Shown here: piece by piece, positions 9,259 through 18,868 of the stretch
Layout: every line of letters starts with the position of its first letter
How positions within the stretch are numbered: position 1 is the first letter of the stretch
DNA from: Byssochlamys sp. IMV 00236
Lineage: Eukaryota > Ascomycota > Eurotiomycetes > Eurotiales > Thermoascaceae
Length of the DNA: 19,318 nucleotides
Assembly (NCBI GenBank): GCA_001931875.2
Contig: MSJH02000549.1
Span: forward strand, 1 to 19,318
Direction of reading: 5' to 3'
Translations under genes and position numbers: made by a program
Notes under the pieces: model-generated
Database searches by the model: none
Told to the model about the DNA's origin: nothing
What the model saw: the letters and a program-made list of their open reading frames with translations, nothing else

Positions 9259-10776
9259 ATGTATCTGTTAAAAATCTTATAAGCGAAATTTTTAAAGAAG
9301 AGAAGCTTCAGTAAAAGCCAAAATTAATCTTTTTCTATTATCAGCGAACGCTTTACTGTCTTTTTTGCGTCATTCTTTCTGAGAGCAACACTCACGGGTA
9401 AAAAGCATAGTATCAGCGCGCTGGTTGCATACAATCCGTATTCTGCTGTACATAAAGCATTTCAGTTATTTATCACTTGTTGAATAATGGATTACAATGA
9501 GTCCCTTGTACTTATAGTCCCTTCAGGCTTTTAAAATGGCATGCCTGTACAAAACTATCTTCAGTACATCTCTTTAAAAGGACTTATTATGACATAGAAG
9601 AAGCAATCTATCGGTGTTTATAGCTATACAAGACTTTATAATATATGTATAGCCGAGGTCGCAGCCGGATAAACTATTTATTAGATGATTTACTTTTGCG
9701 TAAGATCAAAACAAATTGATGGCTCTCTATTGCATTTATTTATCGCTGCATACACTGGTATTTGCCACAGACTGGTCTCTCAATAAGGCTGTGCTATTTT
9801 CACAGCTTGTCTCTATCGATTATCAAAGGGAGGAAGTTTGTAAAACGGAACACAAACGGAGCTTTCTTGCCTCACTCACGTCATTTCTATTTCTCTGCAC
9901 ATTTGCAAGTGTAAAGGAAAAGAGGGTATAGATGGGTATACATTCATATGGAGTAGAAATACACATTGAAGTTCATAAAAGGCGTGCTGTACAAACAATG
10001 TGCTTACTTTTACTTCATTTACAAGCCTCTATTAAATGACATTTGGGCTAGCTGAATAAGTTTTTTTTTTTTTCAGCTTCTCAGTTTTTGAGATGAAGAA
10101 CTCAGATTATAGTTTTCCTTACATACATATTCTTTGACACAATATGGTCAAAGGTTTTCCCTTGAATTGCCTACTTGAGAACTCAATGGCAATGGGAACT
10201 CGCTGTTCCCAAAAATGTAAAAACAACGTCGGTGATATCCAGGGAAAGATTATGTCGCCATAGTTACAATGGATTAATCTGATAATTCTTGTGTAATGAT
10301 AAACTAGCCTCCGTTAAAATGAACTTGTTGCTTGGTTAATTTTTTTTTCAAAAAAATAACTACTTTATTATCAAAAATGAGGAGCAACAGAGGTTTTTAT
10401 GTATTTTGTCTATATTCACTTGTCCTAAAGAATATATGCTTTTACATTTCAGGTACAATAAGTAAAATTGGGCTTGTTTGCTTTAACATCAGCAGCTTCG
10501 GTTTGTGAAAGAGTGTCCGGGACAAATATATAGATCAGTCAGTTTGTGTAATGATCGACTACTGGTTTAGACGTGTAACAAAAGGGGTGTCACAAACTTC
10601 CGCGCAAAAAATAACGATACCTATTACAGTGAGATAGCCTCAATGAAGAAAATTGAACTGAAAGCAATGCTAGCACAGATTGTTTATAAGAAATAAAAAT
10701 ATATAAAGTTTTATTACACATAATTTAATATACGATATTAACAAAATAGAAAGCAGATTAGACTTTGTTATCGTCT
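9259..10776. other. Stretch without a supportable gene
   Basis: Nothing recognisable on either strand beyond T-runs and short chance frames; the longest, at 9716-9931, has no motif and no neighbouring exon. The right end is the 3' flank of the SOD gene on the minus strand. A minus-strand AATAAA at about 10710-10715 is a fitting poly(A) signal for it. Confidence 0.5.
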
Positions 10777-11465
10777 TTAAGCAACAAGAGAAGCATCTAT
10801 TAAAGGGGATCAGAAAGAAATTATTATAGAATAAAATATAAGCTTACATCCAATAACACCGCAGGCAACACGGCTGCCAGAGTTACCAGTAGAATTAGAC
10901 AAGGGAGTGCCACCAAGACCAAAGTCGTCTTTGCCAGAATGAACAACGACGGCACGACTAGAAAGAAATATGAATTAAGAAAAGTCATTTTCATTGTTTG
11001 ATTGTTCTTACCCAATAACGGAATGGGCCATTGATAATTGAATTAGATCACTGGTGATGTTCAAGATGGCCAATCCAGTAGTATTGTCAGCAACAATGTT
11101 ACCAAGGTCACCAACATGTCTTACTTTGGCATCAGGGCCGCCATGAGTTTGGTTGAAAGGATTATAATGAGCACCAGTAGAGTTACAGCCTATAAAGAAT
11201 TACAATTTATACTAAAAGCGCGCAGTTTATCCAATATACCTTGAGAGAGATCGCCAAATTCATGAATGTGGATACCATGATCACCACCAGTCAAGCCAGT
11301 TAAGTTGGCATAGATCCTAGTAGGACTGTCATGACTTTCTTGACTAAAGTAAACAAGACCACTAACAGGGGGCACGTTGAGATAAGCAACAGCCTTAATG
11401 GGTTCAGCGGCAACAGAGGAAACAACAGCAGAAGCAAGAGCAATGGCAACAGCAGTAAAACGCAT
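10777..11465 (-). CDS. Secreted Cu/Zn superoxide dismutase
   Basis: Converts superoxide to hydrogen peroxide and oxygen. Inferred exons (minus): 11465-11240, 11189-11012, 10957-10848, 10796-10777; phases agree and give 177 aa. Residues 1-20 form a typical signal peptide (hydrophobic, ending SVAA before EPIKA), so the product should enter the secretory pathway. All metal ligands are present: His66, His68, His83 and His141 for copper; His83, His91, His100 and Asp103 for zinc. Cys77 and Cys167 fit the conserved disulfide, and Arg164 the substrate-guiding arginine. Signature blocks are [22 protein letters not shown] and [10 protein letters not shown]. Six NxS/T sequons (Asn54, 78, 88, 111, 119, 156) suggest a heavily glycosylated extracellular enzyme. 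The last exon codes only about seven residues, ending SLVA. It lies 196 bp downstream of the rhomboid gene on the same strand. Confidence 0.95.
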
Positions 11466-11510
11466 TATTCAGGAGAAAGAAAGTGTATGAAAAAGCAAAG
11501 AATAACAAGA

Positions 11511-11520
11511 TTTATTTATA
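11511..11520 (-). promoter_or_regulatory. TATA box of the SOD gene
   Basis: On the minus strand the sequence reads TATAAATAAA, about 45 bp upstream of the SOD ATG at 11465. The position suits a core promoter with a short 5' leader. It lies in the 196-bp gap after the rhomboid stop codon, so SOD probably has its own promoter. Confidence 0.45.
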
Positions 11521-11661
11521 TTTGAATATTTGTACCACTCAGAAGTGGGGGCTTTAAAAAATCTGATAACTTTCAAGTCATTCTTCTGCCGTCTGACTAA
11601 TCTGAATCTCCTCTTTATCTGATCTTTTAATATAAAAACTTTTCTTTTATTATTAAATAGC

Positions 11662-13094
11662 TTAGTTGACTGGATCGCACCAGTTGTTGACAGGTAAACA
11701 AGACAAATATTTACAGTTAGGACAAATCTAAAAATAAATTTCATTGTGAGTGACAATGCGCATAATATATAAATATAAATAGTTTTTACTGTGCTGGGAT
11801 CATAGGCAGCATAGAATTGGTGGATAGACACAGCAAACAAGACGATCAAAGCGACCAAAGCCACAACGCGCAGTATCCAAGTAATAACTTTTACCCTTGT
11901 AGTCGCCATAGGGCGCATTGGTGCAACCGTCATTCCCAAAAGGATTCCAACAACGAAGCCTCCTATAGACAGTCATGGTTTAATTTCCCGCTTTCCTCCA
12001 CTTTTCCTTTTTTTTTTTTTTTTTTTTTTTTTACCAATGTGTGCAAAGTTATCGAGACCAGGCAATAAGCCAAGGATCAGACTGATGATGGTAGAAACTA
12101 ATAAGCTCATCAAATCTCGTACTGGGTGAGGTAGTATTTTCCAATTGACGAGTACATCTATAAACATGTAACCTATCAAGCCAAATAAAGCGCCTGAACA
12201 ACCCGTGGATGCGCTTAGATTTTGTGAAAGCATTGCAGACAGGACAAAGCCCCATATTCCTGATGCCATATACAATATAACATAACGAGGAGTGCCGAGT
12301 GCTCTTTCCAAATCAACACCCAATCTCAGGTGTGTCAACATGTTCATCAAAAAGTGAATCACACCTGCATGCATAAAAATCGGAATAACAAGTCTAAAGC
12401 TCTGATTGGGTATACCATTCGGGAATCCACCAAAACCACAGAGTTCCTCTACGGTACAAGTATCTGTTAATGATTGATAACAGTTGGAAATACGTGTGGT
12501 TGAAGGAAAACTTGGGACAGGTCGAATACAGGGTGTAAATCTAGCTCCTACATTGACAAGTGCCTGTGTATAATAGTAAGAATACAAGTTTTTGATTTCG
12601 ATCTTTATGTTCTTCACCTGGAAACTAGGACCAATCATCGGATTAAATGGATTTGTTTCAACCACGCTTCCTGTTAATTGATGGAACTTTACAAACTCAT
12701 AGATAAGCACACCAGCCATAGCAATAGCAGATAGGTAGCTAAAAATAGGTGTGTTAATGGGCCCAATTAAAAGCCTTAGTAAAGGGTGTCTATTGTGTCC
12801 ATAAGGCAAAATAGCTGCTGGTGGTGCCTGGGGTTCTAATAAAGTGTACTGCTGTCCCATAGGTGGCCCTCCATAGTAATACTGTGGTTGGCCTGGAAGT
12901 GGAGGCGGAGGTGGACTGTAGTACCTGTTATCTTGCTGAGGAAAATACTCTCGATTAGTTTGCTGTTCTAATGGTGTTCCAGTTGGTGTATTGTCAACTG
13001 AATGGAGCTTTTGAAAGCCATTACGTTGCTGCATCTCATGGCTGTCAATGGCACCAGATGTATGATTTGGGACAGGTGGTGGGGATGTTGACAT
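11662..13094 (-). CDS. Rhomboid intramembrane serine protease
   Basis: Cuts transmembrane substrates within the lipid bilayer. Inferred exons (minus): 13094-12035, 11962-11790, 11727-11662, in phase, 432 aa. Residues 1-110 form a Pro/Gln/Tyr-rich cytosolic tail with a PPPPPLP run. Seven hydrophobic segments follow, beginning at about 115, 233, 268, 296, 325, 355 and 381, which is the extra-helix layout of eukaryotic secretase-type rhomboids. The catalytic serine is Ser300 in GCSGALFG and the catalytic histidine is His352 in NFAHIGG. HAGVIHFLMN supplies the usual His and Asn of TM2. The C-terminus is Cys-rich (CPNCKYLSC, then NWC). The loop motif before TM2 is FR rather than the common WR. Intron 11963-12034 is mostly a 25-base homopolymer just after its donor. 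The gene should be active; its substrate and membrane are unknown. Confidence 0.94.
12008..12032. repeat. T25 homopolymer in rhomboid intron 1
   Basis: Twenty-five T on the plus strand, read as poly(A) on the coding strand starting two bases after the donor GT. It occupies about a third of the 72-nt intron. Its true length is uncertain because assemblies handle such runs poorly. Confidence 0.9.
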
Positions 13095-14220
13095 TTGATT
13101 GTAAATAATAATAAAAAAGAGAGAGAGAATATAAACGCTATGGCTTAAAAAGGGGCTGTTGTCGTTAATATAAAAAAAAAAGAAAGTCGCCAGAAATCTA
13201 TTTTTGGTTCGTAGCTATTTGCATCTGTATTTTGATGAGCTTAATCACGTCACAGTGCCAAGAAAATATGGGCTGCCAACTATTTAACAACTTGGCTTTG
13301 CATTCGATAAAAGGGATGTATCACTTTATATCCTCAGCTGTGCTAATATAAATGCTTGCTCTCCTGATCTGCTAAGAAAAAGATTCATCAGTTCATATTT
13401 ACAAAATGACAGAGGGTTTACATAACAGCTGCATTGTAGTCAAACCAGATACAGTGATGTGTAGCACCAGCCATGTCCTAATGCTATGGATATAGACACT
13501 TATAGACAAGGAATTTTCAGGCATGAACTGAAATGAGTGCAGACATACGACATATAGATCATGTGCTTTTGATAAAATGGTTTGATTTTACTCATGTCAA
13601 TCTTAAGAAGTAAATTCATGTATTCAAAAAGTATATATGCGGTACGATATCTTTTGTACAGATCACGCATCGTTTTTCATTTGCTTCTGAAACGCTTTCC
13701 TTACGCTCGCTTATCTCTGGGCATAAGGAAGAGGAGGAGAAGGGAAGAAGACATAGAGCTCCTTGATTTCTTTTAGATACGTCATATGCTATTAGTATAC
13801 CGCATTTGGCCATTGTCAGCAGCTAGCCACGAGCCATTCACATTCTGCGTATAAGCATGGTTGACTATATTTTAGAATAGTAGAAATATCGGCAAGATAA
13901 AATTGAAGTATCGTACTTTTTTACAAGTTGGCGCAATTGCCGAGCTGATAGCAAATGGTTTCATACTTTCGCTTGCTTTGTAGCAGTGTAAGTTTTATTT
14001 CTTGCATCGATTTGAGGGGCTGGCCGCGCTATTTGTATAAATATTTTAGTGTTGTTCTAAAGGCATGTAGCTCCCATAAAGAACTTAGAGGCGCATGAAA
14101 GAAATAGGGTGGGTGATAAAGTTATGTGTTTGCTTAAACGGATGTATCATGTATACATTGATTTCCCTTCAGTCTATGTAAATATTGCTTACATGTTTGT
14201 TTTTTATGATTTCTATGATA

Positions 14221-14388
14221 TCATTTAACACATAACGTTAATACGAATGTTTTCCGACTGTGGAGAGATTGGAAGGCGACCAGTTCGGCGGCAGGAAAAA
14301 CCAAAGTTGGACGCCCATGGAGGGTGAGCCAAACTATTTCAACCTTGGCAGCAGAAAGTCCTGCCAGTAGTTGCTCCAAAGTTGGCAT
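14221..14388 (-). CDS. Doubtful 55-aa ORF, locally less AT-rich
   Basis: From ATG at 14388 to a stop at 14221 on the minus strand, reading MPTLEQLLAGLSAAKVEIVW at the start. The composition (Ala, Leu, Val, Glu) looks more protein-like than the Phe/Ile/Lys-rich chance frames nearby, and base composition here is clearly less AT-rich. I recognise no family. No splice pattern that would extend it is evident. It could be a remnant exon of a lost gene or of a mobile element, or chance. Confidence 0.25.
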   Translation of the reverse strand: MPTLEQLLAGLSAAKVEIVWLTLHGRPTLVFPAAELVAFQSLHSRKTFVLTLCVK

Positions 14389-14458
14389 AGTAAGGATACA
14401 TTTTCCAATTAAGGCAAAAAGTAGCAAAAATGATGACAAGTGGGAAGAGAGGCTACTG

Positions 14459-14494
<36 letters not shown>
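14459..14494. repeat. T12-A24 low-complexity tract
   Basis: Twelve T followed directly by 24 A. The T12 can pair with half of the A-run, so the tract could fold, but it is more simply a pair of homopolymers. The A-run has the same length as those in the 450-bp repeat copies. Confidence 0.9.
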
Positions 14495-15144
14495 GTGCAA
14501 AAGGTATACGTTTTGATAAGATGTAAATGGAATCTTGGTATATACATTTGTACACTTTTGGCAAACTTTATGCTACACATACACGTAATAGGCGTTCCAC
14601 AGTAGCTAATTTCTTATCTTGGTAATACTTTAAGATCGATGTTTTGAGTGGTTCAGAAACTTCCGATGGAAAGCAAAAGGGTGATTGATTTCTAGTCCCT
14701 CATATCAAATGACCATTGCTCTTGCAAAGCACTTACAGGATTATTAGTATTTCAACACTACTATACGCATAGGGATAGATGTAGTTTTTCTTTCTCCTTG
14801 AATTAAGCAAGGTACAGAAAATATGAATATTAATATTGTGTCATGCAAATGGCCACAAAATAGCACTTTAGAATTAAGGGCAATATTTCTGCATATATTA
14901 AGCAAGTATTCATTACAGATTCTGCAAAAGTCAGTTGGATAAATGGCATATATAAAAGGCATTATTATAAGGAGACATATGAAGCATAGGTGAGCTGTAT
15001 CATCATCATAATGTCAGTTACAATAACAATCAGGGACAAGTGACATGAAATGGAAAAAGCTGAAAGATGAACATTTAAATGCCGAAAATTGATAAATATC
15101 ATGTTTTCTGCCCTTTTTTTTTTTTTTTCTTCTTTACTTACACA

Positions 15145-15471
15145 ATGCACTTGAATCAGAATCATAAACACCATTCATCAATAACTTCTATATCTTCTTC
15201 TATATCCAGCATTGACCTCCACTCAAATACGTCCTCACATACATCATTCACTTATAAAAGATATTCAGAATTGGTGCCCACCAAACGATGGGACGACTCT
15301 CAATTAGAAATGGAGCTTGCTGAAGATGACCTCATTGAAGAACAAAAGAAAAAAAAATTCATCAATTCACCTCTCCGATTAAAACTTTCGGAAAACCTTA
15401 AATTTCGTCATAGTCACAGCAATAGTAACAATACGCCACTATTCAAAAGACTTTATAGTTGGTTCACCTAG
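15145..15471 (+). CDS. Unrecognised 108-aa protein
   Basis: I do not recognise this gene. The start at 15145 is chosen because ATG lies in a good context (tacacaATG) just after a pyrimidine-rich leader; an earlier in-frame ATG at 15079 would only add a run of Phe encoded by the T tract. The first 40 residues are rich in Ser, His and Thr. The middle (about 40-75) is charged and contains YKRYSELVPTKRWDD and an acidic stretch before KKKK. The end is basic and ends in SWFT. There is no signal peptide, membrane segment or known motif. It looks like a small, mostly disordered nuclear or cytosolic protein, but this is inference. An AATAAA follows near 15549, and a TATAAAAG lies upstream at 14951. 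Confidence 0.55.
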   Translation: MHLNQNHKHHSSITSISSSISSIDLHSNTSSHTSFTYKRYSELVPTKRWDDSQLEMELAEDDLIEEQKKKKFINSPLRLKLSENLKFRHSHSNSNNTPLFKRLYSWFT

Positions 15472-15523
15472 GCCATTCTCTCTTATATTTATACCATCAA
15501 ACATTATATTATACACCATGTAC

Positions 15524-15539
15524 ATATATATATATATAT
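15524..15539. repeat. (AT)8 microsatellite
   Basis: Eight AT units in the 3' flank of the 108-aa gene, just before its probable AATAAA. A similar (AT)8 begins the window at position 1. Confidence 0.95.
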
Positions 15540-15780
15540 CTTGTCTAATAAACCACTTTGAGTCTAGAACTGTCCTTTTGACGCGTAGCATCTATTATAT
15601 ATCTTATCTTGTATGAAATTGTGTGATTAAAAAGGTGCAAAGAGTAGCAACTGTAGCTTAGCAACCATATACGTTTAACATATTTTATTGAATCAACACT
15701 AAAATTGATGGAGCCCCTTTTGTAACTGTACCTTTTATTTTGTGTAACTCTATTCACTTTTTAAGAGACCAATCGAAACA

Positions 15781-16378
15781 ATGAAAAACTTTAAATTCCC
15801 CTTTCTTTCTTTACTCATCATGTCAGTTCCAATCTATTCACCAAACAGCCAATCTATCAGTCCTTCACTTCAACCAGGACTATATGAGTACCTCTCAGAA
15901 CTAGTTTCTAAGCGTGTCGCTACTATTAAATACATCAGAAAAGCACATGAAGGAAACACACATTGGTTCAACACTATTCTGTTGACAAAAGAGAATCTAC
16001 AGTCAATGTACCCAAATTCAAAAATGGCTAAAAGGTAATAAATGCTGCCACAGTATGAATAAGAAAGACTAATGAAAAAAGTATTCGTTTTAAAAGAACA
16101 TATAACTTTTATGCGCTAGGTCTTTCTTTAGGCACCATTTTAGATATAACAAATCCACTTGATTACATAAAGGCTTTAAATCAAATCATGTTAGAATTCG
16201 AGAGACATACCAATGATGATTCAAAACAAAAAATGGTATCAGCACAATTTGATACCTTATTTTTAATATGATATTGATTCGTGCATGTTTACATAGAAAA
16301 ATATCTTTAGAAAGAAAACTGATCATTCGGATAATGCAAGTGATTATGGTTATCTGATACTACCACATATCGTAAGCT

Positions 16379-16416
<38 letters not shown>

Positions 16417-16784
16417 TCAAGGGGCACTCATATCATTATTAGCCGTTTGAAATGGATTACTTTGAGACCTTTTTTACATTGGTAGATATTGTCGCTGAAG
16501 CATACTATAAATTACTCGTTGGGACAGAAGGGCCCATTTGTACACAGGCTTTCTTTGAGCTGGTTCTCAAATGCGATGGAAAATTCAAGGTAAGGATAGG
16601 ATGATAAAAATAAAGATCAAGACAGTTGAATGGCAATGTATAGAAAATAGTTTCTATGGTTACAAAAGAATTGGATATCATAGCAAGGGAGGCTATTAAA
16701 GATGAACTGAGGATGATTGATCCCTTTTCGCAAGCAACACAATCCAGTTTCCCAATTGAATTTGACACAAATGGGGATGCTTAA
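15781..16784 (+). CDS. Conserved-looking 251-aa protein of unknown function
   Basis: Five exons inferred: 15781-16034, 16097-16235, 16297-16371, 16443-16589, 16644-16784. All have GT-AG introns of 54-71 nt and consistent phases, which is strong evidence for a real gene. The start at 15781 has good context (gaaacaATG); a second in-frame ATG at 15820 would drop 13 residues, including a short hydrophobic stretch. The protein looks globular and helical, with blocks such as HEGNTHWFNTILLT, YALGLSLGTILDI, NPLDYIKALNQIMLEFE, YFETFFTLVDIVAEAYYKLL and KKIVSMVTKELDIIAREAIK. No catalytic motif, metal site or clear transmembrane helix is visible. I cannot name the family. Intron 16372-16442 has (GAAA)5(GA)8 directly behind its donor. 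It converges with the minus-strand gene ending at 17146. Confidence 0.8.
16381..16416 (+). repeat. (GAAA)5(GA)8 microsatellite in an intron
   Basis: Compound purine repeat starting nine bases into the 71-nt intron 16372-16442. It makes up half of that intron and is likely to vary in length between strains. Confidence 0.95.
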
Positions 16785-17145
16785 AAGAGAAAGAAATATA
16801 TATCACAGGCACATATACACATATACATACATCATATATACGACATTCATTTTCTTATATTCATTTTGAAAAAGTTTATAAACCTATCCTTTGTTACCCT
16901 CCTTTAATCACTCCTTAATCAACCGCTCTTTTCTTATGGCCCTGATTATACATAAAATAAATGCCACTGCTTCAGTAAGCAAGGGATTATACACTTGCCA
17001 AGAACAAGTTTGGTACATGTCTTTTTTTTTATTTCAAAAACATGAAGGAAAATAAGAAGAAAAATAAAAAAGAGGCAGAGATAACTGTTTACTATCCATT
17101 CTATTTTACAAAAAAAGAAAGAAGCAAACAGGAAGAGAGAAATGA
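16785..17145. other. Convergent intergenic region
   Basis: The stretch lies between two genes that point at each other. It holds CATA/TA-rich sequence at 16795-16850, a plus-strand AATAAA near 16956 suited to the 251-aa gene, and a TTTATT (AATAAA on the minus strand) near 17030 suited to the gene ending at 17146. Nothing else is seen. Confidence 0.6.
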
Positions 17146-18339
17146 CTATGTATAGAAAAAACGCTCTTGGAACAAGCCTAGGCTGAGGCTTTCAAATGTT
17201 CTTACAGCAAGTTCTTCAAATGATTCGACTATAGATCCAGTTTCAGGCTTTTCATACACAGGAGGAGGGTTATCTTTATATTTAGCAAACTTGTCATAGT
17301 TGGGAGTCGTAGGTTCAAACAATTCCTTTTCTGTCATCAGGCGGAAGTGTTCATCCTCTTTAGGAGGGATCAAGGGCGAGCGAATATCAAGAGGAATAGG
17401 TAATGATATCTCTCCCTTATTACGGTCACCAAAGCTCCGTCTACTGCTATTCCTAAGCTGTTGAAGTAGTTGAGATGGCTAGTCATTTTTTTTTTTTGTT
17501 CTTCCTGTTTTTACCTTTTCAATGCCAAATGAAGCTGCGTCTTTAGACTTTTGCTTTGCAACATTCATCTTTTTCTGTAACTGGCTCTTGAAACCAGAAA
17601 AAGAGAGACGCTTCCTTTTGATGCTGAGCTCTTCTGTTGATCGACTGTCTTCAAATGATGCTTCATATCCTATGCTTTCTGCATATATTTGTGATAATGT
17701 TGGACTGAAAAAATCTGTGTCGCTTGGGGTGGTTATAACAGGCTTTTTAAGCGCCTCAGGAGGAGCCTCGATTGGACTGTGATGAGGAGATTCGACTGGA
17801 CTGTTACAAGTAATTTCGATTGGACTATTGCCAGTAGTTGCTTGCTCTGGCGAAAGAAAGATATCTACTGTATCGCTAATATCGTCGAGAAATACATTGG
17901 GCGTGACAAAAGGCGTATCGTTTCCCTTTTCAGTTAGTTGTGAGTCAGAAACTTCCGAATTTCTTCTAGTATCATTACTGTCTTTGTGTGAGGATGCGAT
18001 TGACTTGGGGGAAAGACTGGAAAGACTAGTTTGAAAGAGTCTATCAATACAAATGTCTTGCAGAGTGTCTACAGAATCAGACTTCTCTAGCGTATGTTCC
18101 GAAATATCTTTGCCTGGTAAAGGACGGTTATGGAAAGTGTCATCTCTGCTCCAAAGTTCTGATGAACCCAGCGATGTGTCCCTTTTTAAGGTTATAGAGA
18201 GCGGAAGTTTTTCAGGAGGTTTGACTTTTTCTTCAGGGATAGCTCCAAGTTGATCATTTGATCCGCTAGACCAATTAAAAAAACTAGATCCACTGTTCCG
18301 CTTACGAGTGTTGAATGATAGCCTGATCGATTTTTTCAT
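17146..18339 (-). CDS. Disordered Ser/Pro-rich protein with a PPxY motif
   Basis: I do not recognise a family. Exon 1 is 18339-17515: MKKSIRLSF is the first true ATG, and the open frame before it lacks one. The donor GAAAAG|GTAAAA is followed by an acceptor at either 17479 (36-nt intron) or, after CAACAG, at 17458 (57-nt intron). Both keep the frame, giving 385 or 378 aa. The second length is closer to the other introns. The first 275 residues are low in hydrophobics and rich in Ser, Thr, Pro and Asp, with many SP/TP sites (proline-directed kinase targets) and three tandem 8-residue units of the form [NH]SP[IV]E. A Lys/Arg-rich segment precedes the splice site. The C-terminal part is more ordered-looking and holds NPPPVYEKP, a PPxY motif that binds WW domains such as those of Nedd4/Rsp5 ligases. 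It may be a regulated adaptor; this is inference. Confidence 0.7.
17768..17839 (-). repeat. Coding minisatellite, three 24-bp units
   Basis: TCGATTGGACT-type units start at 17768, 17792 and 17816, exactly 24 bp apart, inside exon 1 of the minus-strand gene. They encode NSPIEITC, NSPVESPH and HSPIEAPP. The [NH]SP[IV]E half is conserved and the other half has drifted, which fits an internal duplication kept for the SP motif. Confidence 0.75.
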
Positions 18340-18427
18340 AAGGAATTGCAGCAAAGTTCGAATTGAAAGAAGAAAAGAAAAAAACAAAAGCTCTTTTAGT
18401 ACTTTACATAATTCTTCGTAAATTTAT

Positions 18428-18508
18428 TTTACTAGGCCTTGGCTTTTTTTCTGACATATTCTAATTTGGGAAATGTGATATACGGGAAAAAAGTCAAGGC
18501 CTAGTAAA
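18428..18508. repeat. Inverted repeat with 22-bp arms and 37-bp loop
   Basis: Left arm 18428-18449 and right arm 18487-18508 are reverse complements with a single mismatch. The arm core is ACTAGGCCTTG, followed by a T-run on the left arm or preceded by an A-run on the right. The structure lies 90-170 bp upstream of the ATG at 18339, within the probable promoter of that minus-strand gene. It could be a cruciform or hairpin element, a paired site for a dimeric regulator, or the remnant of a small foldback element. The arm core was not seen elsewhere in the window. Confidence 0.8.
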
Positions 18509-18868
18509 TTGGTACTGAACAGATCAAAACATCAAATATTGATGATATGCTCGGTAACGTTCTTTCCACTTTAGGCATCAACTGTTTCAGTATATTCCCT
18601 TATTTGCTTTATATACAAAGAATAGCTTTTTACTCAAAAGAGTTGCCTGACTCGATGTTACCCACTATTACAGAGTATATGTACACTTTAGTGTAATCAC
18701 AATGTCAGAAAAAGTATGCAGAGATTTCTTAGCCATAAGTAATAAAATTATCAGGATAACCTGTCCTGAATTCATCCCTAGATATATTCACACATCACTC
18801 GCCAGAGCTTACCTGTATCTTTACTAGATAAAAGTTATATGCCTATTTTGTCATAGAAACCTACAATA
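18509..18868. other. Intergenic stretch, nothing recognised
   Basis: AT-rich sequence between the hairpin and repeat copy 2. No open frame, motif or RNA structure could be supported. Confidence 0.5.

Larger units (their letters stand above)
13095..15144. other. Stretch without a well-supported gene
   Basis: The left part should hold the promoter of the rhomboid gene (minus strand). The rest is AT-rich, with TATA-like boxes near 14035 and at 14951-14958 (TATAAAAG, about 190 bp before the 108-aa gene and possibly its promoter). A T12-A24 tract lies at 14459-14494. One short minus-strand ORF around 14221-14388 is less AT-rich than its surroundings and is listed separately. Confidence 0.5.

Noticed and set aside
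11469..11939. 156-codon minus-strand frame
   Set aside because: It is the second rhomboid exon read through its intron and into a wrong frame; splicing gives the conserved Cys-rich C-terminus instead.
10777..13094. SOD and rhomboid as a functional operon or linked system
   Set aside because: They are on the same strand but have separate introns and SOD has its own TATA box; fungal genes are not normally co-transcribed, and no functional link is visible.
17522..18253. Several plus-strand frames of 60-90 codons
   Set aside because: They lie opposite the long minus-strand exon, which has the better start, splice continuation and composition.
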